Notes: generated by a model from the sequence alone, not told the origin. A stretch of DNA of 58,683 bases from an uncultured Eubacteriales bacterium (GCA_902790525.1 CADASI010000035.1:1-58683); one strand, 5' to 3'. Counted from the stretch's first letter, positions 19,333-28,663 are shown. Numbers and translations are program-made.

Positions 19333-21228
19333 TTAACTCTGCGACCTCCGCTTCTTGATCCAGTACGCGGCCTTGTGCCAGATGGGCGCGCGCTTCTTCC
19401 ATACCCGCAGTTCGGCGGCGGTCTCTTCGAGGGCCTTTTCGGCGATGTGCACGCGCTTCCAGAGCTCCTCGTTGGCCTTCAAAAGCTCCTCGTTGGCCTT
19501 GCGGTACACCTCCGTGAGCAGCATACTATCCAGGTTCAGCGATGAGAAATCCTTTTCAAATTCGCGGTTTTCAAAGCGTTCCAGCTTGTCGTTTTCCCCC
19601 GAGACGTATCGCTGGAAGCTGAGCTCCATCTCAAAGTAGGTCTTTCGCAGCGAAGCATCGACGCCCAGCCTCTCCCAGACCGAGGCGCGCTCCTCTTCGC
19701 TGAAGCACAGCATGTCCACGTTGACCAGCAGCGCTCTGTAAAGCATGAACGAGAGCGGCACGGGGAAGGGCATGACCCATTCGTAATCCGCGATGAGATA
19801 GCCGTCGCCCTCAATGAACACATTGTCATAATTGAGGTCGAGATTCGTAACCCCCAGGGCATCCGCGCCCTCCTCCAGCGGTACATCCCCGAAGATCGCC
19901 TGAAACGCCTCTGTCTTCCTGAAAGGAACGGTCCCGTAGGCGGCGATCAGCGCATCCCTGAAGCCCGCGATGGCATCGCAAAAAGCCCCCGTGTTTCCGC
20001 GCAGGTCCGACAGCAAGTCGCGCAGCGTCCTCTGGGTACAGTAGTCAAAATCGATCGTCCCGTCCTCATTCAGTCGGCAGGGAACTATGCCGACGGGTGC
20101 GCCGGGCGCCATGCCGCCAACCAGCCGGTCATGGCATTCCCGCATATGTCCAAGGTGCGCTTCGGCGGACGGGGTCGCAGCCTTTTTCCGAACCAGCCTT
20201 TCCCCGCCCTCGCGCTCGATGATCAGCGTATGGTGCCTGTATGCGGGTCTGCGTTCCATCGACGATTTGGCAAATACGACCCGGTCGCCGCCCTTCACGG
20301 CCTGCTTTGTCAGCCGGACGAGGAATGAATTGAACATATCGGGCATCAGTCCGGCGTCGATCATCACATCGTTGGCCAGATCCTCGTTGAACAGGAGGAT
20401 CCGATTCGCGTCGAAATGCTGCCAGTTCCGGTTCAGCTCGCCCCGGGCCGGCAGGTAACGGTCGGAGAAAACCTTCATCGGGAATTTGTAATCCGGATAG
20501 GGATAGTAGAACTCACAGCAAAAACCGCAGTCGTCGAAGATCTTCCTGAGCTCCCGCCTTGAGAAGGTGACCGGACCGTCGCGGTGCGGGTAGCCCTCGA
20601 TGCTCTCGTAAAAGCGCCCGGTGTGGTCCTCCCTGCACCCGGCGAAATACTTCATGCCGATCTTGTTTTCGATGGCGACAAACAGCTCCGCGTCGGGTTC
20701 CATGACGGCGCCGATGCAATCCAACATGTATTTCTGCGGGTTCTCCGCGCTGGAGAACACGGATGCGTACTCGAGCACGCCGATGAGCAGCACATAGTCA
20801 AACCGGCGGTCGATATCCTTCAGTATGTCTTCGATGGCGCCGACATAGATCTCCAGGCCCTCGCAATCGGCGTGGCGCACAGCATTGATCCTGCAGCGGC
20901 GCAGCGAAAGGTCCACGGCGGTCACCCGGAGCCCCCGGTTCAACAGCGCACCGGTGACCGCGCCGCACCCCGCGCCCAGCTCCAGCACCCTCGCGCCCTT
21001 GCGAAACGGATACCAGGAGACGATGTTTTCACGGATCGGCGAAAGATGGTACAGCACGGGCCAGGAGCCCTTGCGCATGATGATGTCGTTGTATTCCTCC
21101 GAGGGATGGTTTTCCACGATGGACAGCAGCTCGTTTTCCGTCGCGTCCCCGTCGGAATACTGATCGTCGCCCCTGTACCACTTCGTGTTCAACTGAACCT
21201 TGCCGACCCATTCAACCTTTTCAGTCAT
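19333..21228 (-). CDS. Methyltransferase/kinase-like/coiled-coil protein, WbdD-like chain terminator candidate
   Basis: A 631-residue protein in three parts. Residues about 60-260 are a class I SAM methyltransferase (motif I LELGAGCG, 82-89; acidic AVDLS near 104-108). Residues about 315-545 resemble an aminoglycoside/protein-kinase fold, with a candidate lysine in LVRKKA (345-350), the catalytic-loop motif NLDLNYDN (462-469; D464, N469) and a second metal Asp in IADYEW (D481). Residues 575-612 form a heptad-rich coiled coil, and the tail AAYWIKKRR looks amphipathic. This order matches WbdD, the methyltransferase-kinase that caps ABC-exported O-antigens and sets their length. The gene lies 1 bp after the wzt-like gene. 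GGGAGGAA sets the start. Confidence 0.75.
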   Translation of the reverse strand: MTEKVEWVGKVQLNTKWYRGDDQYSDGDATENELLSIVENHPSEEYNDIIMRKGSWPVLYHLSPIRENIVSWYPFRKGARVLELGAGCGAVTGALLNRGLRVTAVDLSLRRCRINAVRHADCEGLEIYVGAIEDILKDIDRRFDYVLLIGVLEYASVFSSAENPQKYMLDCIGAVMEPDAELFVAIENKIGMKYFAGCREDHTGRFYESIEGYPHRDGPVTFSRRELRKIFDDCGFCCEFYYPYPDYKFPMKVFSDRYLPARGELNRNWQHFDANRILLFNEDLANDVMIDAGLMPDMFNSFLVRLTKQAVKGGDRVVFAKSSMERRPAYRHHTLIIEREGGERLVRKKAATPSAEAHLGHMRECHDRLVGGMAPGAPVGIVPCRLNEDGTIDFDYCTQRTLRDLLSDLRGNTGAFCDAIAGFRDALIAAYGTVPFRKTEAFQAIFGDVPLEEGADALGVTNLDLNYDNVFIEGDGYLIADYEWVMPFPVPLSFMLYRALLVNVDMLCFSEEERASVWERLGVDASLRKTYFEMELSFQRYVSGENDKLERFENREFEKDFSSLNLDSMLLTEVYRKANEELLKANEELWKRVHIAEKALEETAAELRVWKKRAPIWHKAAYWIKKRRSQS

Positions 21229-21229
21229 T

Positions 21230-22555
21230 TCAGCGCGTTCCTCCCTGTCTCTTGATGCGCTCGTAACCGACCTTCGATTCAACATCGTATACGCCGATGG
21301 TGTTGTATTCGGAGACCACCTGAATATGGCACATATCGTACAGCCTGTGGTGAACGCACAGTTCCCCGTTGGTATAGCTGGTGATGCCCAGCGATACCAG
21401 GTACTGCCCGCCCTGCAGGCGCATGACCTGTTTGAATTTCACGATGCCGGTCATGCCGGCTTCCGTCTCCTCCAGCGTCTGGCCCTCGAGCATCGTGTTC
21501 GTGCCGCACAGGTCGGTGCCCTTTCGGTCCTTGATCGTAAAGGCGAATATGGGCTCCGAGATCTTTTCGTTAAAGCGGAACTTGATGGCGATGGTGTATT
21601 CCGAGCCCTTCATGAGGATGCTGGAAACCTCGCCCTGGTCGTTGATGATCCCATAGTCCTCGATGACCGCGCGCTCATCGCCGTACTCCACATAATTCGG
21701 GTTCTGCAGCACCGCGCTTTTCCACATCACCGGCTCCCGGTCGTCGGCGCTCTCATCGGCATCGGGCGATTCCGGCACCACCGCGTCTTCAACCGTCACG
21801 GACTTCAGCCCGTTGTCCTCGTCGTACTGGTCGACCAGTATCTTCCGGTAGATGTCCACGACCTCTTTGCACTTGCCCAGGGCGATCTGTCTGCCCTTGT
21901 GCAGGAGCAGACAGCGGTTGCAGTACTTGATGATGCTGCTCAGATCATGGGAGACGAAGAGTATCGTCTTGCCCATCTTCATAAACTCATCGAACTTTCG
22001 GTAGCACTTTGTCTGGAAGAAGATATCGCCGACGCTCAGCGCCTCGTCGATGATCAGTATGTCCGGATCGACGTTGATCGCCACGGCGAACGCCAGGCGC
22101 GCGAACATGCCGCTGGAATAGATCTTGACCGGGCGATAGATAAAATCCCCCAGCTCGGCGAACTCCTCGATCAGGGGGATGCGCTTTTTCATCTCCTCCT
22201 CGGAATAGCCCATGATCTTGCCGTTGAGAATGATGTTTTCGATCCCTGTGTATTCCTGATTAAAGCCCGCGCCGAGCTCCAGCAGGGCGCTGACCCTTCC
22301 CTTGACGTCGACCCGGCCGCTGCTGGGCTGCAACACGCCGGTAATGATTTTCAGCAGCGTGGATTTTCCCGAGCCGTTCGTGCCGATGACGCCGAGGCAC
22401 TCGCCCTGTGTGAGGCTGAAATTGATGTCCTCCAGCGCCACAAACTGATCGTGAAACGACTTGCGCCGGAACGATATGACTTCCTTGAAGCGATCAATTT
22501 CCTTTTTATAGGTGTTGTAGGTCTTATTGATATGCTCAGCTTCGATAACGGGCAT
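21230..22555 (-). CDS. Polysaccharide ABC exporter ATPase with carbohydrate-binding domain (Wzt-like)
   Basis: A 441-residue Wzt-type ATPase. The nucleotide-binding domain (1-240) shows Walker A GTNGSGKST (58-66), signature YSSGMFARLAF and Walker B ILIIDEALSVGD. Residues about 280-441 form a beta-rich Wzt_C domain (KGSEYTIAIKFRF, LQGGQYLVSLGI), the part that recognises the capped non-reducing end of the glycan in O9a-type systems. It pairs with the permease encoded directly upstream. GAGAGGAA precedes the ATG. The adjacent methyltransferase-kinase could make the cap that this domain reads. Confidence 0.93.
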   Translation of the reverse strand: MPVIEAEHINKTYNTYKKEIDRFKEVISFRRKSFHDQFVALEDINFSLTQGECLGVIGTNGSGKSTLLKIITGVLQPSSGRVDVKGRVSALLELGAGFNQEYTGIENIILNGKIMGYSEEEMKKRIPLIEEFAELGDFIYRPVKIYSSGMFARLAFAVAINVDPDILIIDEALSVGDIFFQTKCYRKFDEFMKMGKTILFVSHDLSSIIKYCNRCLLLHKGRQIALGKCKEVVDIYRKILVDQYDEDNGLKSVTVEDAVVPESPDADESADDREPVMWKSAVLQNPNYVEYGDERAVIEDYGIINDQGEVSSILMKGSEYTIAIKFRFNEKISEPIFAFTIKDRKGTDLCGTNTMLEGQTLEETEAGMTGIVKFKQVMRLQGGQYLVSLGITSYTNGELCVHHRLYDMCHIQVVSEYNTIGVYDVESKVGYERIKRQGGTR

Positions 22556-22573
22556 GAATATGTTCCTCTCCGA

Positions 22574-23377
22574 TCAGATGATATCGGCAAAATGCACCTT
22601 CAGGCTATTGAAGAGCTTTTTCCCGGCAAACAGCAGCACCAGCACAAAGCCCCAGTAATACAGCGTCAGCAGCGGGCGCTGAAAGAACCATGCCTCGTTC
22701 ATGTAGGACTGCCGGTATCCGCTGATCACGTAGTAAAGCGGGTTCAGCTTGAAGATGAAGGCGTACTTCGCAGGCAGCATCGAGATATCCCACATCACCG
22801 GGCACGCCCACATCAACACCATCAGCATGATCTCCAGCAGCTGGGTAAAATCGCGGAAGAAGGGCGTCAACGCACAGTTGATCCGGGCAAACGCGGTGGT
22901 GATGCAGAAGACGCAAACCATGTAATAGGGGATCTGCAGCATCGTCCAGCACAGGGGCAGGCCCCTGATGATGTACAGGAACAGAACAAACAACACGAAG
23001 AAGCAGTGGACGATGCTCGAGGAGATGACTTTGACAAAGGGCAGGATGTCAATGCTGAACCGCACCTTTTTTACCAGATATGAATATTCCAGAAGCGCAT
23101 ACGCACCGGACAGCGTGCCGTCGGCAAAGAAGAACCAGACGATGATGCCCGGGAGAAACCAGAACGCATAGGGGTAATGATTGCCGGCCGGTGTCGCGCG
23201 GGCAATCACCGAAAACACAAACATGTACACGCACGCCTGGACGATCGGCTTGATAAACGCCCACAGGATGCCCAGCTGAGAGCTGGCATATTTGCTCTTG
23301 AAATCGTTCTCCGCGAGGGAAAGCGTCAGCGAGATCTTCTTTTTTAATTCATCATATCGTTTTTCAGCGCTATTCAC
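22574..23377 (-). CDS. Polysaccharide ABC exporter permease (Wzm-like)
   Basis: About 267 residues with six membrane helices and the ABC-2 fold. The N-terminal cytoplasmic part ENDFKSKYASSQLGILWAF is typical of Wzm/TagG permeases, and helix 6 is followed by a short tail. I choose a GTG start at 23377 because the alternative TTG 18 bp upstream lies within the likely ribosome site (TTGGAGAAAG). It forms the exporter with the Wzt-like ATPase. Such transporters move finished, lipid-linked glycan across the membrane. Confidence 0.9.
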   Translation of the reverse strand: MNSAEKRYDELKKKISLTLSLAENDFKSKYASSQLGILWAFIKPIVQACVYMFVFSVIARATPAGNHYPYAFWFLPGIIVWFFFADGTLSGAYALLEYSYLVKKVRFSIDILPFVKVISSSIVHCFFVLFVLFLYIIRGLPLCWTMLQIPYYMVCVFCITTAFARINCALTPFFRDFTQLLEIMLMVLMWACPVMWDISMLPAKYAFIFKLNPLYYVISGYRQSYMNEAWFFQRPLLTLYYWGFVLVLLFAGKKLFNSLKVHFADII

Positions 23378-23396
23378 GACTGTCTCTTTCTCCAAT

Positions 23397-24590
23397 CTAC
23401 AGCTTTTCCCGGGTGGCGCGCATCGCTGCCGACAGCTTTTGGATCACGACCCCCGGCAGCCGCAGGCCGTAGCGACGGCTCTTTTCGACGGCCTGGTTCA
23501 GCGCGTTGCCGGTTTTCAGAAGCGGCATCGGCAGCGCCTGGATTCGGGCGCACGCGCAGGGAACAAAGATTTCCGGATGGGCTTCAAAAAGCGCCAGGCC
23601 GATGGTCTCCGGGCTCAGCTCCGTCGCCGCGAACACGCTCAGCCGCCGCCGCCGGGCCTCGCGGCCCGCATCGTCGTCGATCTCCGCGCACAGCGCGTCG
23701 TACCACGCCCCGGCTTCGTTTTTGCAGAAGCGCCCGTATATCTCCCGTTGGGGGATGAAGGTATACGGCGGCAGGTCGGAGTAGATGCCCGCGACGCCCG
23801 CCGCCGCGTATTCGCAGAACTTGTTGTAGTGCTTGCAGGCATGAAAGGGCGTGTCCGGCATCGGCGCGAGGCCGATATCCCATTCCAGGGCGTTGAGCTG
23901 CCGCCGGTAGTCGATATAGGATTCCAGATATGGCACGCAGGTCGCGCCGAGCTCCTCCGCAAAATCCGGCGTGGCGCCGAAGAACTCGAAGGCCACCCGG
24001 TCGCCGTAGCGCCGCCTGACGCCTAGCAGCGCCTCCCGCAGCAGCTTCTCCAGGTCCGACGTGCGATCGACCGAACCCGCGAAGCCGATCTTGACGGGCC
24101 TCCCCGCCGCGTGCGGCCTGAAGCGCGCCGGCTCCAGCGCGGGCTCCTCCGTGCGCATCGGCAGCCTCCCGTCCTCGGCGTACTTTTCCAGCAGTATCGG
24201 CGAGGGTGACAGTATCGCATCGCTCATCTCCACCATCGCGCGAATGTTGTCCTGTATCGCGGGCTGGCCCAGATACGCCGCGCTGCTGATCTGCGGGGGC
24301 AGGTTGAGCAGGTCGTCGTCCATGATGTAGACCAGCCGCCGTCCCGAAGCGTGCAGCGCCGTGACGATCCGGCGCTCGTACCAGTTGTCCAGGCGTCCCA
24401 GAAACGCGACGTCCGCCCACTCCAGGTCCGAGCGGCGCAGCCGCCGATCCCTGACGGCGCGGTATTCGATCCGGCCCAGCGCGTCCAGCGCCCTGAGTTG
24501 GCTGTACCCGCAAAGCCGCACGGAGGGTATCATTCTGCGGTAGATCAGCAGCGCATGGCATTTTCGCCCGTTTTGAGCCGTTTGAATCAT
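23397..24590 (-). CDS. GT-B-type glycosyltransferase (GT4-like)
   Basis: About 397 residues. The C-terminal half shows VKIGFAGSVDRTSDL and DIGLAPMPDTPFHACKHYNK followed by FCEYAAAGVAGIYSD, the glycosyltransferase-4 donor-binding pattern. The N-terminal half has YIMDDDLLNLP, common in capsule transferases that act on protein- or lipid-linked glycans. The start is uncertain among closely spaced ATGs; 24590 gives an 8-nt spacing from GGGG. It ends immediately before the Wzm-like permease gene. Confidence 0.75.
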   Translation of the reverse strand: MIQTAQNGRKCHALLIYRRMIPSVRLCGYSQLRALDALGRIEYRAVRDRRLRRSDLEWADVAFLGRLDNWYERRIVTALHASGRRLVYIMDDDLLNLPPQISSAAYLGQPAIQDNIRAMVEMSDAILSPSPILLEKYAEDGRLPMRTEEPALEPARFRPHAAGRPVKIGFAGSVDRTSDLEKLLREALLGVRRRYGDRVAFEFFGATPDFAEELGATCVPYLESYIDYRRQLNALEWDIGLAPMPDTPFHACKHYNKFCEYAAAGVAGIYSDLPPYTFIPQREIYGRFCKNEAGAWYDALCAEIDDDAGREARRRRLSVFAATELSPETIGLALFEAHPEIFVPCACARIQALPMPLLKTGNALNQAVEKSRRYGLRLPGVVIQKLSAAMRATREKL

Positions 24591-24607
24591 CCCCATATCC
24601 CCGGTAA

Positions 24608-25534
24608 TCAGCACAGCAGCAGCATCCCAGCCTTGCGGACCGCGCCGTGAATGAGGCGTCGGTATTTCAGCCAGAACAGCGGTCCGCTGTGGTTGCGCGT
24701 GAAGGCCGAAAGGAAGGCGCGGTCGTCTTCGGTCAGCGCGTCGGAAAACACACCGGCAAACGCCGAGGCCTGGCGCTTCTTTTTGACGATCGTGCGGCGA
24801 ACCTCTTTAAGCGCCCTCAGTTGCCGGGCAATGTACCCCGCGCTGTTCACGTTCTTCGCGCCCACGGCGTTGTCGATGTGCTGCCGGTAGGCGCCCAGGG
24901 GTTCGTCGAGGTACACGACATGCCCGAAACGCGCCGCCGTCGCCGCCAGCCACCAGTCGTGCATGATGATGCCGGTGGCGTCCCCGCGGGGCCTGCCCAG
25001 CCGGGCCAGCGCCCGGTTGATGCCCATCGCCCCGCCGGTAACCACGTTCTGCATCAGTATGCTCCGGTAGTCGAAGGCTTCAAAATACTGTCCCTGATAG
25101 CGCATCAGCGATGGCGCGAGGGGGTTCAGGTCCGCGTCCGTGGGAGTCTGGTCGCTGAACACCAGTATCGGCGTCTCCGGGCCCCATTGCGCCGCCGCCG
25201 CGATCAGCGCCTCGCGCGTGCGCTTCACCTTGTCCGGGTACCACACGTCGTCCTGGTCGCAGAAGAGCATGTATTCCGCGTCGCAGGTCGCCATCAGATC
25301 GAAGAAGTGGTCCCGGGCGCCGCCGAAGCGCCGCCCCGCGGGACGAACGCCGATCTTCTCCGGGTACCGCCGCGCGTAGTCCGCGATGATTGCGGGGGAG
25401 GCGTCCTCCGAGCCGTCGTCGGAGACGGTCAGGTGCCAGCGGTCGTCCGACTGCGCCAGTATGGAATCCAGCTGCTCCGCGAGGTAGCGTTCGCCGTTGT
25501 AGACGGCCAGCAGTATCTCCACAACCTCATTCAT
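24608..25534 (-). CDS. Family 2 rhamnosyltransferase (RgpB-like)
   Basis: A 308-residue GT-A enzyme beginning VEILLAVYNGERYLAEQLDS and containing SDDGSEDAS and MLFCDQDDVWYPDK, the pattern of rhamnosyltransferases in the RgpB/RfbF group. HDWW in the middle is also conserved in that group. The C-terminal basic helix may tether it to the membrane. AGGAGAAGG precedes the ATG, which overlaps the upstream gene by 8 bp. Linkage specificity cannot be read. Confidence 0.83.
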   Translation of the reverse strand: MNEVVEILLAVYNGERYLAEQLDSILAQSDDRWHLTVSDDGSEDASPAIIADYARRYPEKIGVRPAGRRFGGARDHFFDLMATCDAEYMLFCDQDDVWYPDKVKRTREALIAAAAQWGPETPILVFSDQTPTDADLNPLAPSLMRYQGQYFEAFDYRSILMQNVVTGGAMGINRALARLGRPRGDATGIIMHDWWLAATAARFGHVVYLDEPLGAYRQHIDNAVGAKNVNSAGYIARQLRALKEVRRTIVKKKRQASAFAGVFSDALTEDDRAFLSAFTRNHSGPLFWLKYRRLIHGAVRKAGMLLLC

Positions 25535-26396
25535 GCGCCTTCTCCTGCCGCCTTCCGGCGCGGTTGCCCAGCATGCGCGACAGGCAGTTGAGCCCGAAGG
25601 CGAACCATTCGATGATCCTGCCCCGCTTTAAAAGCTGCGCCGACACGGTCTTCACCATGCGCAGGCCCTCGCCCAGCGCGCCGGAATCTGGGAACCGGTC
25701 GGCGTAGCGGGTCAGGAACGCGCCCACCTTGCGGTTGCGCGTGTATTCCTGCCGCAGCGTGATATCGTGGGAGTGCCACACCTGCGCCTCGGCGCGATAG
25801 CCGAGCTTCCAGCCGGCGCGCAGGAAGTCCGCCGCGATGAGCATGTCCTCGTTGGTCTCGATGGGATGGGCGAACCCCCCGACCGCCTCGTAGGCCGCGC
25901 GGCGGTAGGCCGCGCACACGTCCGAGAGCAGGTACGCGCGGATGCCCAGCCGCGGGATGTCTGCCGCCGACCAGATGCGGCTCTCGTCGGGATAGCGAAA
26001 CGCCCGCACCAGCCTCTCCCGCTCGCTGGCCTCCGGGTACGCCACCTGCCGGGCGCACACCGCCGCCACGCCCGGGTCCTCAAAGGGCGCGAGCAACTCG
26101 GCCATGCAGCTTTCGTCCACAGGCAGGGCGTCCTGGGTCATCAGCACCGCGAAAGGCGTGCCGCACGTCCTGATCGCCATGTCCCGGGTGCCGCCGTGGT
26201 CGAACGCGCGGCGCTCGATCTCCATGACGCGCACGCCCTTGAGCTGCCTGACCCGCCGGGCGGTGCCGTTGTCCGACTGCGAATCGACCACCAGTATCGC
26301 CTCCGGCGGAAACGTCTGTCCCTGCAGCGCTTCAATCAGCCGCACGATCGCGGGGCCGGCGTTCAGCGTCGGTATGATCACCGTGTAATTTTCCAT
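25527..26396 (-). CDS. Family 2 rhamnosyltransferase, first gene of the cluster
   Basis: A 289-residue GT-A enzyme with VIIPTLNAGPAI, VDSQSDNGT, the FDHGGTRDMA motif and MTQDALPVD, all typical of rhamnosyltransferases. HSHDITLRQEY near residue 225 is also conserved. It is the promoter-proximal gene of the 26-kb cluster. No ribosome binding site is evident before its ATG, but the stop codon of a 34-codon upstream reading frame directly abuts it, so translation may be coupled. Confidence 0.83.
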   Translation of the reverse strand: MENYTVIIPTLNAGPAIVRLIEALQGQTFPPEAILVVDSQSDNGTARRVRQLKGVRVMEIERRAFDHGGTRDMAIRTCGTPFAVLMTQDALPVDESCMAELLAPFEDPGVAAVCARQVAYPEASERERLVRAFRYPDESRIWSAADIPRLGIRAYLLSDVCAAYRRAAYEAVGGFAHPIETNEDMLIAADFLRAGWKLGYRAEAQVWHSHDITLRQEYTRNRKVGAFLTRYADRFPDSGALGEGLRMVKTVSAQLLKRGRIIEWFAFGLNCLSRMLGNRAGRRQEKAHE

Positions 26397-26501
26397 CTAT
26401 ATCCAAACTCTTTGGGGGAATACAAACAACGTCAGCCGAGTGCGCCTTTGGGCAAAGCAATACCCTCCGAACACAATCGGCTTTTTCAAAAGACTGTTCA
26501 T
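26397..26501 (-). CDS. Possible 34-residue leader peptide in the cluster 5' UTR
   Basis: An open frame of 34 codons starts at ATG 26501, four bases after GGAAGG. Its TAG stop (26399-26397) is followed directly by the ATG of the first glycosyltransferase gene. The peptide is basic and hydrophobic and matches nothing I know. The exact abutment and the missing ribosome site of the next gene suggest coupling. It may equally be a chance frame. Confidence 0.3.
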   Translation of the reverse strand: MNSLLKKPIVFGGYCFAQRRTRLTLFVFPQRVWI

Positions 26502-26679
26502 CCGGCCTTCCACGCCGTCGAAACCCCAGCGTCCGCTTCCGACCGAACCTGTGCCGGACCGCCCGTAAAGCCGGGTGTCCGACGGGGTCTGGCGCTCTTC
26601 CGCATTCTGCCAAAAGCGACAGAATCCACCAAAAACCGCCTGTTATCACTACATTTCTGAAGCTAAAACCCCAACATTG

Positions 26680-26708
26680 ATTATAGCATGCAGCGCCTCA
26701 AAAGTCCA
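26680..26708 (-). promoter_or_regulatory. Promoter of the polysaccharide cluster
   Basis: On the minus strand TGGACT (-35) and TATAAT (-10) are 17 nt apart, with a TGC extension directly before the -10 box (extended -10). The next gene starts about 275 nt downstream, so the transcript has a long leader (about 26672-26397). That leader is GC-rich and contains short hairpins but no riboswitch class that I recognise. Confidence 0.7.
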
Positions 26709-26794
26709 CAAAATACCCAACTCTTTACGAATTCGTACCACCGTGATTACGATTGCATAATTATGCCGCACCAGGCCGTCGCGCGGGCATAAAG

Positions 26795-26828
26795 AACCCC
26801 CCGACATCCGTAAGGACGCCGGGGGGTT
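26795..26828 (-). terminator. Intrinsic terminator after rplA
   Basis: A long stem of ACCCCCCGGCGTCC against GGATGTCGGGGGGT (one G-T wobble) with a short loop, followed on the minus strand by TTCTTTATG. It lies 20 bp after the rplA stop. The plus-strand side also ends in TTTT. It separates the ribosomal operon from the polysaccharide promoter. Confidence 0.85.
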
Positions 26829-26847
26829 TTCAACTGCGTAACGGCGA

Positions 26848-27534
26848 TCAGAACTTCAGGCTGTTGAGCTTGATGCCGGGGCCCATGGTGCTGGAGAGCA
26901 CCGCGGAGCGGATATAGGTGCCCTTGGCGGCGGCGGGCTTGGCCTTAATGATGGCCTCCATCAGGGTGCGGAGGTTCTCATTGAGCTTCTGCTCGTCGAA
27001 GGAAGCCTTGCCGACGGGGCAGTGGATGATGGCGGTCTTGTCGACGCGATACTCCACCTTACCGGCTTTGATATCGTGCACGGCCTGGGTGACGTTCATG
27101 GTCACGGTGCCGGCCTTCGGGGAAGGCATGAGGCCCTTGGGGCCCAGCACGCGGCCCAGGCGGCCGACCTGGCCCATCATGTCGGGAGTGGCGACGACCA
27201 CGTCGAAATCGAACCAGCCGCCCTGGATCTTGGCGACCATGTCCTCGGCGCCCACGAAATCGGCGCCGGCGGCCTCGGCCTCAGCGGCCTTGTCGGCCTT
27301 GCAGATGACCAGCACGCGCACGGTCTTGCCGGTGCCATGGGGCAGGACCACGGCGCCGCGGACCTGCTGATCCGCGTGGCGGGGGTCGACGCCCAGGCGC
27401 ACGGAGATCTCGATGGTCTCGTCAAACTTGGCCTTGGCGGTCTGCTTGACCAGCGCGACGGCCTCCTCGGGGTCGTACTGCTTGCTGCGATCGATCAGCT
27501 TCAAGCTGTCGGAATATTTCTTACCCATCTTCAT
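26848..27534 (-). CDS. rplA: 50S ribosomal protein L1
   Basis: A 228-residue L1 of normal length with the signatures [29 protein letters not shown] and the C-terminal [10 protein letters not shown]. It forms the L1 stalk and in many bacteria represses its own operon. Here it is the last gene of the operon, directly before a terminator, rather than upstream of rplJ. GGAGGATG precedes the start. Confidence 0.97.
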   Translation of the reverse strand: MKMGKKYSDSLKLIDRSKQYDPEEAVALVKQTAKAKFDETIEISVRLGVDPRHADQQVRGAVVLPHGTGKTVRVLVICKADKAAEAEAAGADFVGAEDMVAKIQGGWFDFDVVVATPDMMGQVGRLGRVLGPKGLMPSPKAGTVTMNVTQAVHDIKAGKVEYRVDKTAIIHCPVGKASFDEQKLNENLRTLMEAIIKAKPAAAKGTYIRSAVLSSTMGPGIKLNSLKF

Positions 27535-27591
27535 GAATACATCCTCCTTGTGGTCAAACGGACAATGCGTCCTCCCACTTGTCTGTCAGGC

Positions 27592-28017
27592 TCAGTCAAC
27601 CACCACAACGCCCATGGAGCGGGCGGTGCCGGCGATCATGCTCATCGCGGCTTCCAGGGAAGCGGCGTTCAGGTCGGGCATCTTCAGCTCGGCGATCTCC
27701 TTCACCTGAGCCTTGGTGATGTTGGCGACCTTGTCCCGGTTGGGACGTCCGGACGCATGCTCGAGGCCGCAGGCCTTCTTGATCAGCACGGCGGCGGGCG
27801 GCGTCTTGGTGATGAACGTGAAGGAACGGTCCTGGTACACGGTGATGACCACAGGGATGATCAGACCGGCCTGCTTGGCGGTGCGGTCGTTGAACTCCTT
27901 GCAGAAACCGGGGATGTTCACGCCATGCTGGCCCAGCGCGGGACCGATGGGCGGCGCGGGCGTCGCCTTGGCGGCAGGCACCTGCAGCTTGATCAGCGCA
28001 GTAACTTTCTTTGCCAT
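27592..28017 (-). CDS. rplK: 50S ribosomal protein L11
   Basis: A 141-residue L11 with the N-terminal [20 protein letters not shown] and C-terminal [13 protein letters not shown], normal in length. It binds the GTPase-associated region of 23S rRNA. The ATG is preceded by AAGGAGGATACCCC. It sits between nusG and rplA, as in most bacteria. Confidence 0.97.
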   Translation of the reverse strand: MAKKVTALIKLQVPAAKATPAPPIGPALGQHGVNIPGFCKEFNDRTAKQAGLIIPVVITVYQDRSFTFITKTPPAAVLIKKACGLEHASGRPNRDKVANITKAQVKEIAELKMPDLNAASLEAAMSMIAGTARSMGVVVVD

Positions 28018-28116
28018 TGGGGTATCCTCCTTAACATGTATGTGGTGAAGCGGAACGTCATAGCGTCCCTCCCACTACTGAAACCCGGTGCGGGTCGCAG
28101 TCACAGGAAGTCCGGG

Positions 28117-28647
28117 TCAGTCCTCGGTGCGCACGACCTCGTCGTAGGCGAGCTCCACGGTCGTCTCGCGCTTGAGCATCGGCACGACCACCTGCAGCTT
28201 CTGCGCGGCGTTGTCGATGGACACCACCTTGCCGGTGAAGTTCTCGAACAGGCCGGAGAGTATGCGCACCTCGTCCCCCACCTGGATGTCCAGCCGCGTC
28301 TTGGTGGCGGACTCGAAGATGGCGGCGAAGTCGGTCTCGGACAGGGGGGTCGGCTTGTTGCCGGAGCCCACAAACCCGGTAACGCCGCGGGTATTACGGA
28401 CCACGTACCACGTCTCGTTGGTCATTTTCATCTTCACGATGACGTAGCTGGGCAGCAGCTTGCGCTGTACCGTGCGGCGCTTGTTGTTTTTGATCTCGAT
28501 AGCTTCTTCCACCGGTATGCGAACGTCCACGATCATGTCCTGCATGCCGTTGTTCTCAACGGCCTTGAGCAGGCTGTCGCGCACCTTGTTCTCATATCCG
28601 GAGTAGGTATGGACGACATACCACTTGATATCCGTGTTTTCAGACAT
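28117..28647 (-). CDS. nusG: Transcription termination/antitermination factor NusG
   Basis: 176 residues: NGN domain (WYVVHTYSGYENKV at 9-22, LLPSYVIVKM in the middle, RNTRGVTGFVGSG) and a C-terminal KOW domain (GDEVRILSGLFENFTGKVVS). It couples RNA polymerase to Rho or the ribosome. It follows secE by 16 bp. Length and motifs are standard. Confidence 0.97.
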   Translation of the reverse strand: MSENTDIKWYVVHTYSGYENKVRDSLLKAVENNGMQDMIVDVRIPVEEAIEIKNNKRRTVQRKLLPSYVIVKMKMTNETWYVVRNTRGVTGFVGSGNKPTPLSETDFAAIFESATKTRLDIQVGDEVRILSGLFENFTGKVVSIDNAAQKLQVVVPMLKRETTVELAYDEVVRTED

Positions 28648-28663
28648 ATCCGTATCCCCGACC

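Noticed and set aside
26332-26649. A 105-codon open frame in the cluster leader on the minus strand
   Set aside because: It runs into the first glycosyltransferase gene in another frame, has no ribosome site and no recognisable domain; the 34-codon frame is the better candidate.
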